Assembly: GCF_036057275.1 (NCBI RefSeq)
Contig: NZ_CP107945.1
Location: 2,294,001 to 2,358,000, forward strand
Reading direction: 5' to 3'
DNA length: 64,000 nucleotides
Source of the DNA: Streptomyces sp. NBC_00390
Lineage (GTDB): Bacteria; Actinomycetota; Actinomycetes; Streptomycetales; Streptomycetaceae
Positions within the stretch are counted from its first letter, which is position 1, and each line of letters begins with the position of its first letter. Positions 57,602 to 64,000 of this stretch are shown piece after piece. The translations under genes were made by a program, and so were the position numbers. The notes under the pieces were generated by a model. That model had not been told where the DNA came from. It did no database searches and saw nothing but the letters and a program-made list of their open reading frames with translations.

Positions 57602-57985
57602 TCAGGCGGCGACGACGTCGACCGCCTCCGCAGGCGCCTTGATCGTCACCCGCTCCGTCGGCACACCTGCCACCGACGTCACAGAGACGGAATTGAGCAT
57701 CGGGCGTACTGGCGCAGGCACCGGCTCGCTGGCGGCTGCCGACTCGGCCAGTTCGGCCAGCGACAACTCGTCGCTCACTTCGCGCATGAGCTCGGACATC
57801 CGTACGTCAAGCGCGTCGCAGATCGCGGAGAGCAGCTCGGAGGATGCCTCCTTCTGCCCCCGCTCCACCTCGGAGAGATAGCCGAGCGATACTCGGGCGG
57901 ACGAGGAGACTTCGCGCAGAGTACGGCCCTGGCGCTGGCGCTGCCGACGCAGCACGTCACCCAGCAGGCGACGGAGCAGAATCAT
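57602..57985 (-). CDS. clgR: ClgR-type transcriptional regulator
   Basis: ClgR activates clp protease genes in actinobacteria. The 127-residue protein has an XRE-type helix-turn-helix (about 20-60, [20 protein letters not shown]). The C-terminus ends VDVVAA, and ending in two alanines is reported to be the signal that lets ClpP degrade ClgR. The core [21 protein letters not shown] matches in register (residues 1-20). AGGAGGGAG precedes the ATG. It lies upstream of dps and downstream of cinA, all leftward. Confidence 0.92.
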   Translation of the reverse strand: MILLRRLLGDVLRRQRQRQGRTLREVSSSARVSLGYLSEVERGQKEASSELLSAICDALDVRMSELMREVSDELSLAELAESAAASEPVPAPVRPMLNSVSVTSVAGVPTERVTIKAPAEAVDVVAA

Positions 57986-58094
57986 CGGTGGCTCCCTCCT
58001 CGGACCGCGTAGCCGCATCCTTCACGCCCCACCGTACCGCCTTGCGCCGCGGCCGTGCGGGGAGCGATGTCGTGTTCACTCAGGGCTGCAAACA

Positions 58095-58604
58095 TCAAGT
58101 CCCCCCGTTGTGTTCCGTATCCTGTGTCCGCACATTCTCGTGGAGTTCTACGGAGAGCAGCTCGAGCACTCTCCGTACACTCTCTCTACGGATTTCCGCA
58201 CGGTCCCCGTTCAACCGCAATGCGGCCACTTTCGCCTCGCGACCCGGCCCCGCGACGGCCACGTAGACCGTCCCCACCGGCTGCCCGTCCTGGGGCTCGG
58301 GCCCCGCGACGCCTGTGGTGGCGATGCCCCATGCGGCGCCCAGCACATCGCGCACACCGATTGCCATCTGCCCCGCGACCTCGGGATCCACCGCTCCGCG
58401 CTGCTCCAGAAGAGTCCCGTCGACCCGCAGAACATCCCTCTTGAGGGTGGTTGCGTAAGCCGTGACGGAACCGCGGAAGGTCTGGGAGGCGCCGGGCACG
58501 GCGGTCAGCTCCGCGGCCACCAGACCACCCGTGAGCGACTCCGCGGCGGCCAGCGTCTCACCACGCTCCGCAAGCAGTGCCAGCACCCGGGCCGCCGTAT
58601 TCAC
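58095..58604 (-). CDS. cinA: CinA C-terminal family nicotinamide-nucleotide amidase
   Basis: A 169-residue protein equal to the C-terminal amidase domain of CinA (PncC family), without the N-terminal molybdopterin-binding domain. It shows AAESLTGGLVAAELTAVPG and GIATTGVAGPEPQDG. The domain converts nicotinamide mononucleotide to nicotinate mononucleotide in NAD salvage. The GTG overlaps the pgsA stop by four bases, so it is coupled to pgsA. Confidence 0.9.
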   Translation of the reverse strand: MNTAARVLALLAERGETLAAAESLTGGLVAAELTAVPGASQTFRGSVTAYATTLKRDVLRVDGTLLEQRGAVDPEVAGQMAIGVRDVLGAAWGIATTGVAGPEPQDGQPVGTVYVAVAGPGREAKVAALRLNGDRAEIRRESVRRVLELLSVELHENVRTQDTEHNGGT

Positions 58605-59287
58605 CCGGCTGAGCCCTTCCCGGCCCGGTCCCCGGCCCGCGCGGCTCGCTCCTCGGCGAGCCCCTTGCGCCTCAGCACGATCGCCTGCCGCACATAGTCC
58701 AGACCTGTGACGACCGTCAGCACGACGGCCACCGCCATCACCCAGAAGCGCAGGGTCGCCAGTGCCCCGGTCAGCGCGAGCACGTACATCCCTACCGCGG
58801 TGCCCTGCGCCAGCGTCTTCATCTTGCCGCCGCGACTGGCCGGGATGATTCCGTGCCGGATCACCCAGAACCGCATCAGCGTGATCCCGAGCTCCCGGAA
58901 GAGGATCACACCGGTCACCCACCACGGCAGATCGCCGAGGGCCGACAGGCAGATCAGGCCCGCAGCCATGATCGCCTTGTCGGCGATCGGATCAGCAATC
59001 TTCCCGAAGTCGGTGACCAGGTTGTACGTGCGTGCCAGATGCCCGTCGAAGATGTCCGTGATCATGGCGACCGCGAAGGCGGCCCAGGCCCAGGCCCGCC
59101 ATGCCGGGTCGTACCCGCCGTCCTGCAGCATCAGCACCACGAAGGCGGGCACCAGGACCAGCCGCAGCATGGTCAGGATGTTGGCGATGTTCCACAGGCT
59201 GGCCTGATTGACGGCCGCAGCACCCAGCTTGCCGCCCGGCGCCGGCCTGCCGGTCCCGCCCGCCGCGGATGCCGGCACTCCGGTCAT
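58601..59287 (-). CDS. pgsA: CDP-diacylglycerol--glycerol-3-phosphate 3-phosphatidyltransferase
   Basis: A 228-residue membrane enzyme with about five helices and the CDP-alcohol phosphotransferase motif D-G-x2-A-R-x8-G-x3-D-x3-D ([20 protein letters not shown], about 80-100). It makes phosphatidylglycerol phosphate. It overlaps the rimO stop at its start (59284-59287) and the cinA start at its end, forming a rimO-pgsA-cinA operon. Confidence 0.93.
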   Translation of the reverse strand: MTGVPASAAGGTGRPAPGGKLGAAAVNQASLWNIANILTMLRLVLVPAFVVLMLQDGGYDPAWRAWAWAAFAVAMITDIFDGHLARTYNLVTDFGKIADPIADKAIMAAGLICLSALGDLPWWVTGVILFRELGITLMRFWVIRHGIIPASRGGKMKTLAQGTAVGMYVLALTGALATLRFWVMAVAVVLTVVTGLDYVRQAIVLRRKGLAEERAARAGDRAGKGSAG

Positions 59288-60765
59288 CTGCCCGCCTCCT
59301 CGCCAAGACAGTCGGCCACCAGGTCGACGCCTTCCGTACCCACAACCTTCGCCATGACGATACGACCGGGCTCAAGGCCGTCGCGTGAGGTGAACAGGAC
59401 CTGGCCGTCGGTCTCGGGCGCCTGGTGCGCGGCGCGGCCCACGGCCCCGTCCTCACCGTCCACGGACTCGACGAGCACCTCCAGGCTCTCGCCCAGCCGC
59501 TCCTCGGCGCGCTGCGCGGTGAGCTCCTCGGCGAGGCGCGACAGATGCTCGAGCCGTTCCGCGATGACGTCCGCGTCCAGCTTGCCGTCGTACGAGACTG
59601 CCTCGGTGCCTTCCTCGTCCGAGTAGCCGAAGACACCGATCGCGTCCAGACGCGCCGCTCCGAGGAAGCGCTCCAGTTCCGCGAAGTCCGCCTCGCTCTC
59701 GCCGGGGAAGCCGACGATGAAGTTGGACCGCACGCCGGCCTGCGGGGCCTTGCCGCGGATGGTCTCCAGCAGCTCCCAGAACCGCTCGGTGTCCCCGAAG
59801 CGCCTCATCGCGCGCAGCACACCGGGCGCCGAGTGCTGGAATGACAGATCGAAGTACGGGGCGACCTTCGGCGTCGACGTCAGGACGTCGATCAGTCCGG
59901 GCCGCATCTCGGCGGGCTGCAGATAGCTGACCCGCACCCGCTCGATGCCGTCGACGGCGGCAAGCTCCGGCAGCAGCGTCTCCAGCAGCCGGATGTCGCC
60001 GAGGTCCTTGCCGTACGAGGTGTTGTTCTCGGAGACCAGCATGACCTCCTTGACGCCCTGCTCGGCCAGCCAGCGGGTCTCGCCGAGCACATCGCTGGGG
60101 CGGCGCGAGATGAAGGAGCCGCGGAAGGAGGGGATGGCGCAGAAGGAGCAGCGCCGGTCGCAGCCGGAGGCGAGCTTCACGGAGGCGACAGGGCTGGTGC
60201 CGAGGCGGCGGCGCAGGGGCGCGCGCGGGCCGGACACCGGGGCGACGCCTTCGGGCAGGTCCTCCGGCGCCGGGGAGACGTCTCCGTGGCCGGGAAGCGC
60301 CACATCGGTCGCCTGCTGGCGCTCGACGGGGCTGAGCGGCAGCAGCTTGCGCCTGTCACGCGGGGTGTGCGAGGCGTGGACGCCGCCACTGAGGATGGTC
60401 TGCAGCCGGTCGGAGATGTCGGCGTAATCGTCGAAGCCGAGCACGCCGTCGGCCTCGGGCAGCGCCTCGGCGAGCTCCTTGCCGTACCGCTCGGCCATAC
60501 AGCCGACAGCGACCACGGCCTGGGTTCTGCCGCCCCCCTCCTGAGCCGCAGCCTTGAGATCGTTGGCTTCCAGCAGGGCGTCGACGGAGTCCTTCTTGGC
60601 GGCCTCGACGAATCCGCAGGTGTTGACCACGGCGACATCGGCGTCGGAGGCGTCCTCGACGAGCTCCCAGCCGTCCGCTGCCAAGCGGCCTGCGAGTTCC
60701 TCCGAGTCCACCTCGTTACGGGCGCAGCCGAGAGTGACAAGGGCGACGGTACGGCGTTCGGGCAT
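59284..60765 (-). CDS. rimO: Ribosomal protein S12 methylthiotransferase
   Basis: RimO methylthiolates an aspartate of ribosomal protein S12. The 493-residue radical-SAM enzyme has C14 (TLGCARN), C50 and C89 (VGCMAERYG) for the auxiliary cluster, the SAM motif C202-x3-C206-x2-C209 ([16 protein letters not shown]) and a C-terminal TRAM domain. Motif [14 protein letters not shown] is the RimO form rather than the MiaB form, which is the other such gene at 30889. Confidence 0.96.
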   Translation of the reverse strand: MPERRTVALVTLGCARNEVDSEELAGRLAADGWELVEDASDADVAVVNTCGFVEAAKKDSVDALLEANDLKAAAQEGGGRTQAVVAVGCMAERYGKELAEALPEADGVLGFDDYADISDRLQTILSGGVHASHTPRDRRKLLPLSPVERQQATDVALPGHGDVSPAPEDLPEGVAPVSGPRAPLRRRLGTSPVASVKLASGCDRRCSFCAIPSFRGSFISRRPSDVLGETRWLAEQGVKEVMLVSENNTSYGKDLGDIRLLETLLPELAAVDGIERVRVSYLQPAEMRPGLIDVLTSTPKVAPYFDLSFQHSAPGVLRAMRRFGDTERFWELLETIRGKAPQAGVRSNFIVGFPGESEADFAELERFLGAARLDAIGVFGYSDEEGTEAVSYDGKLDADVIAERLEHLSRLAEELTAQRAEERLGESLEVLVESVDGEDGAVGRAAHQAPETDGQVLFTSRDGLEPGRIVMAKVVGTEGVDLVADCLGEEAGR

Positions 60766-60865
60766 GAGCTCAAGACTACTTTGTCCTGGCCCACGCCCTT
60801 GCCGCGAGGGTTCTGCGCTCCCTCGTACCGTCGCCCCGGCCGATGTACGTGCCGTCCTGACAGGC

Positions 60866-61684
60866 CTAGCCGACCTCGGGGTCGCCCTTGGTGTAGGACA
60901 GCCGCTCGACGCCGCCCATCTCGAACTCGGCCTCGACCTTCTTGCCGTTCACATACAGCTCGATCGCCCCGGCGTTGCCGAGGATGAGATCGACGCGCTC
61001 GTCGTCCTGGAAGGTCTTGCTCTCGCCCTTCTTCAGGGTGCCGTCGAAGAGCAGCTTGCCGTTGTGCGACTTGGCGGAGATCCAGCTCTTGTCGTCCACG
61101 GCCGACAGCTTCACCGTCACCTTGTCCGAGGGCACGGCCGCGATGGCACTGTCCGACGGGGCGGGCTTGGGATCGGCAGGCTTGCTCGGCGGCGCCTTGG
61201 TGGGACCGGTCGTCTCGGGCGCCGGACCCTCGGCGACCTGGGTGTCCTGGCCGTCGCCGCCGTTGAGGAGAGTGAAGCCGGCGAAGCCGACCACGGCGAC
61301 GATCGCGGCGACCATGGCCGCGGTCCAGTTGGGGCGCCGGCGCTCGGGACGGATCCGCTCCGCCTCGAAGAGCGGCGCCGCGGGCGTCGGCGCGGGCCGC
61401 CCGCCGTGGGCCGCGTCGTACCGCGCGATCAGTGGAGTGGGATCGAGCCCGACGGCGCGGGCGAGCGTACGGATATGGCCGCGGGCGTACACATCGCCGC
61501 CGCAGCGGGAGAAGTCGTCCTCCTCGATCCCGTGCACGATGGGGACGCGCACCCGGGTGGAGGCACTGACCTCGTCAACGGTGAGGCCTGCGTCGACACG
61601 CGCCTGCTGGAGCGCGTGACCGATCGAAGGCCGGTCGTCTTCGACTGAAGGCCGGTCGTCTTCGGGGGAGTTGCCGATGGACAC
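60866..61684 (-). CDS. RodZ-like protein with HTH and DUF4115 domains
   Basis: A 272-residue protein: an N-terminal helix-turn-helix (HTH_25, about 19-85, [13 protein letters not shown]), a single membrane helix (about 122-142), a Pro/Thr-rich linker and a C-terminal DUF4115 domain. This layout is that of RodZ, which links MreB to the membrane, but actinobacterial versions are not proven to do this. GTG at 61684 follows GAAAGG; an in-frame GTG at 61711 lacks a ribosome site. It lies between ftsK and rimO. Confidence 0.8.
   Translation of the reverse strand: MSIGNSPEDDRPSVEDDRPSIGHALQQARVDAGLTVDEVSASTRVRVPIVHGIEEDDFSRCGGDVYARGHIRTLARAVGLDPTPLIARYDAAHGGRPAPTPAAPLFEAERIRPERRRPNWTAAMVAAIVAVVGFAGFTLLNGGDGQDTQVAEGPAPETTGPTKAPPSKPADPKPAPSDSAIAAVPSDKVTVKLSAVDDKSWISAKSHNGKLLFDGTLKKGESKTFQDDERVDLILGNAGAIELYVNGKKVEAEFEMGGVERLSYTKGDPEVG
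61626..61664 (-). repeat. Tandem 21-bp repeat in the RodZ-like gene
   Basis: GAAGGCCGGTCGTCTTCG occurs at 61626-61643 and 61647-61664 (period 21). It encodes [14 protein letters not shown] in the N-terminus, in frame, so copy-number change would not break the gene. Confidence 0.9.
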
Positions 61685-61854
61685 GGGGGCGCCTTTCGAG
61701 CGTGTAACCACCTGCTGGAGGTTCAGTTTAGGGGTGGTACGAAAGGGTGGGGCAACCGGGCGGTAGGAATATGTACGCCATCAGAATGGCCGGTCATCCC
61801 GAGGCTCAGGACATCATCGTGTCCCTCCCTCCAACTTGACGTACGACCAAGGGA

Positions 61855-61876
61855 AACGGTTGCTCACGGAACCGTT
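61855..61876 (-). terminator. Weak hairpin at the ftsK stop codon
   Basis: 7-bp arms AACGGTT (61855-61861) and AACCGTT (61870-61876) with an 8-nt loop, overlapping the ftsK stop TAA. A weak terminator or pause site before the RodZ-like gene. Confidence 0.4.
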
Positions 61877-64000
61877 ACGACTGTGACTCGCCGCGGATGA
61901 CGGCGAGCACTCCGTCCAGTTCATCCGGTTTCACCAGGACGTCGCGCGCCTTGGAACCCTCGCTGGGCCCCACGATGTTGCGCGACTCCATCAGATCCAT
62001 GAGTCTGCCCGCCTTCGCGAAGCCCACACGCAGCTTGCGCTGGAGCATCGAGGTGGAGCCGAACTGGGTGGAGACGACCAGCTCCGCCGCCTGGCAGAGC
62101 AGGTCGAGATCGTCGCCGATGTCCTCGTCGATCTCCTTCTTCTGCTTGGCGCCGACCACGACGTCGTCGCGGAAGACCGGGGCCATCTGATCCTTGCAGT
62201 GCTGGACGACCGCCGCGACTTCTGCCTCGGTGACGAACGCCCCCTGCATCCGCGTCGGCTTGTTGGCGCCCATCGGGAGGAACAGCCCGTCGCCCTTGCC
62301 GATCAGCTTCTCCGCGCCCGGCTGGTCCAGGATGACCCGGCTGTCGGCAAGCGAGGAGGTGGCGAACGCGAGCCGGGAGGGGACGTTCGCCTTGATCAGA
62401 CCGGTGACGACATCCACGGACGGCCGCTGGGTGGCCAGTACCAGATGAATGCCGGCGGCGCGCGCCAGCTGCGTGATGCGGACGATGGCATCCTCGACGT
62501 CGCGCGGTGCGACCATCATCAGATCCGCGAGCTCGTCCACGATGACCAGCAGATACGGGTAGGGCTGCAGATCACGCTCGCTGCCCGGCGGGGGTGTGGC
62601 CTTGCCACTGCGCACGGCCTGGTTGAAGTCGTCGATGTGCCGGTAGCCGAAGGCCGCCAGGTCGTCGTAGCGCAGGTCCATCTCGCGCACCACCCACTGG
62701 AGGGCCTCGGCGGCCCGCTTGGGGTTGGTGATGATCGGCGTGATCAGATGCGGGATGCCCTCGTACGCGGTGAGCTCGACCCGCTTCGGGTCGACGAGCA
62801 CCATCCGTACGTCCTCGGGGGTCGCCCGGATCATCACCGACGTGATCAGGCAGTTGATGCACGACGACTTGCCGGATCCGGTCGCACCGGCGACCAGCAC
62901 GTGCGGCATCTTCGCGAGGTTGGCCATCACATAGCCGCCCTCGACGTCCTTGCCCAGGGCCACGAGCATCGGATGGTCGTCCCCGGCGGCGTCCGCGAGG
63001 CGCAGCACATCACCGAGATTGACCATCTCGCGGTCGGAGTTGGGGATCTCGATACCGACGGCCGACTTGCCGGGGATCGGCGAGATGATCCGTACGTCGG
63101 GGCTGGCGACCGCGTACGCGATGTTCTTGGTCAGTGCGGTGATCCGCTCGACCTTCACGGCCGGGCCCAGCTCCACCTCGTACCGGGTGACTGTCGGGCC
63201 ACGGGTGAACCCGGTGACCGACGCATCGACCTTGAACTCCGCGAACACGTTCGTCAGCGACGCGACGATCGCATCGTTGGCGGCGCTGCGCGTCTTGCCG
63301 GGACCGCCACGCTCCAGCAGACCCAGCGACGGCAGCGCGTACGTGATGTCCCCGGACAGCTGGAGCTGTTCGGCGCGCGGCGGCAGGGGCTGGGACCGGT
63401 CGGGGTCGGGTGCCTGCTTGGTCAGATCCGGCACGGACGCCTCAGGCTCGGGCGCCGGGTTCTCGGGCCGGCGCGCGGAAGGCACCGGGGAAGCGGCGCG
63501 CTGCCGGTCCGCGGTGACGTCGCGGGTGAGGTCGGCGACGAGCGGAGAGGGCGGCATCCCGTTGAGTACGGCTCCGTCCAGCGCCGCGGCCGCGGCGGCC
63601 GCCACGTCCACGGCGTCCATCTCCCGCCCCATCGCGGGCTGTACGGAGGGCCTGCGGGGCCGGCGGCGGCGGGAGAGCGCCTCCGCCTCGGCCGATTCCG
63701 GGTCGTACTCGTCCGTTTCCTCGCCACGGCGCGAGGAGGAGCGCCGCGGACGGGCGGGCATCGCCTCGCGCCACTGATCGTCGTACCGCTGGTCGTCCTC
63801 GCCTGCTTCGTCGTCCGCGCCGGGCAGGTCGACGATGCCGAGCTTGGAGCCGAGCAGCCTGAGCCGTTGAGGAATGGCGTTGACGGGGGTGGCGGTGACG
63901 ACAAGCAGCCCGAAGACCGTGAGCAGCACGAGCAGCGGTACGGCGAGCACCTCGCCCATGGTGAAGATCAGCGGCTTGGACGCTGCCCAGCCGATCAGAC
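61875..64000 (-). CDS. ftsK: FtsK/SpoIIIE DNA translocase, C-terminal part (truncated by window edge)
   Basis: A septal DNA pump that clears chromosomes during division or sporulation. The gene extends beyond 64000; the frame is open to the edge, where a hydrophobic N-terminal segment begins. Visible parts: an Arg/Pro linker (about 40-230 from the first in-window Met at 63959), the motor domain with Walker [15 protein letters not shown], the [20 protein letters not shown] segment that identifies Fts[18 protein letters not shown], and the C-terminal gamma winged helix ([13 protein letters not shown]). No 5' end is visible. Confidence 0.95.
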   Translation of the reverse strand, partial: LIGWAASKPLIFTMGEVLAVPLLVLLTVFGLLVVTATPVNAIPQRLRLLGSKLGIVDLPGADDEAGEDDQRYDDQWREAMPARPRRSSSRRGEETDEYDPESAEAEALSRRRRPRRPSVQPAMGREMDAVDVAAAAAAALDGAVLNGMPPSPLVADLTRDVTADRQRAASPVPSARRPENPAPEPEASVPDLTKQAPDPDRSQPLPPRAEQLQLSGDITYALPSLGLLERGGPGKTRSAANDAIVASLTNVFAEFKVDASVTGFTRGPTVTRYEVELGPAVKVERITALTKNIAYAVASPDVRIISPIPGKSAVGIEIPNSDREMVNLGDVLRLADAAGDDHPMLVALGKDVEGGYVMANLAKMPHVLVAGATGSGKSSCINCLITSVMIRATPEDVRMVLVDPKRVELTAYEGIPHLITPIITNPKRAAEALQWVVREMDLRYDDLAAFGYRHIDDFNQAVRSGKATPPPGSERDLQPYPYLLVIVDELADLMMVAPRDVEDAIVRITQLARAAGIHLVLATQRPSVDVVTGLIKANVPSRLAFATSSLADSRVILDQPGAEKLIGKGDGLFLPMGANKPTRMQGAFVTEAEVAAVVQHCKDQMAPVFRDDVVVGAKQKKEIDEDIGDDLDLLCQAAELVVSTQFGSTSMLQRKLRVGFAKAGRLMDLMESRNIVGPSEGSKARDVLVKPDELDGVLAVIRGESQS

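Overview
The window is a stretch of high-GC, gene-dense actinobacterial chromosome, almost certainly Streptomyces. Evidence: GTG starts are common, Shine-Dalgarno runs are purine-rich, and there is a conserved core block of ftsK, a RodZ-like gene, rimO, pgsA, cinA, clgR, dps, recA-recX, gluABCD with gluR/gluK, miaB, miaA, dapF, rshA, hflX, lexA, nrdR and nrdJ. I see no rRNA, tRNA, CRISPR array, intact insertion sequence or prophage.

Layout. 1-6.4 kb: tail of a drug-efflux MFS gene, a DUF4173-type membrane protein, a three-gene leftward operon (DUF4937, histidine phosphatase, ADP-ribosylglycohydrolase), a DUF1152 gene that is frameshifted as sequenced, and a TerD-domain gene. 6.5-11.5 kb: B12-dependent ribonucleotide reductase nrdJ and its repressor nrdR, divergent from lexA across a 590-bp regulatory gap with paired NrdR boxes and a LexA box. 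11.6-19.7 kb: a DinG-type helicase and a four-gene NRPS-independent siderophore (NIS) operon (PLP aminotransferase, NIS synthetase, GNAT acyltransferase, second NIS synthetase). 20-33.5 kb: lipoprotein protease, hflX, M1 peptidase, rshA, dapF, a membrane protein, miaA, two small genes (one MT0933-type antitoxin), a LigB-like protein, miaB and an orphan TAXI binding protein. 33.5-39.3 kb: gluK-gluR divergent from gluABCD. 39.4-42.2 kb: FAD monooxygenase, then a Cys-rich leader peptide followed by cysteine dioxygenase and rhodanese. 42.3-50.1 kb: recX-recA, an alpha/beta hydrolase, an AI-2E family exporter, DUF3046, a toroid-fold protein, azlD-azlC and an AraC regulator. 50.2-56.9 kb: an Lhr-type helicase, Nei-type glycosylase, SDR and a small membrane protein. 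57-64 kb: dps, clgR, cinA, pgsA, rimO, the RodZ-like gene and the C-terminal part of ftsK.

How it works together. DNA damage and replication genes dominate: lexA and recA each have a LexA box upstream; recX, DinG-like, Lhr, Nei, NrdR/NrdJ and FtsK fill out this set. A second theme is translation: miaA, miaB, rimO, hflX and rshA. Accessory metabolism comprises the NIS locus, the glutamate transporter with its two-component system, and the cysteine-catabolism unit behind the leader peptide. Convergent gene pairs are usually separated by long GC-rich hairpins, which I list as terminators.

The most interesting items are the Cys-codon leader peptide with a promoter that predicts leaderless translation, the NIS locus lacking a hydroxylase and a decarboxylase, the RshA synthetase domain with an altered EFKD motif beside an intact hydrolase, and the 31-bp-phased NrdR boxes. 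All family assignments come from reading the translations; no database search was run.
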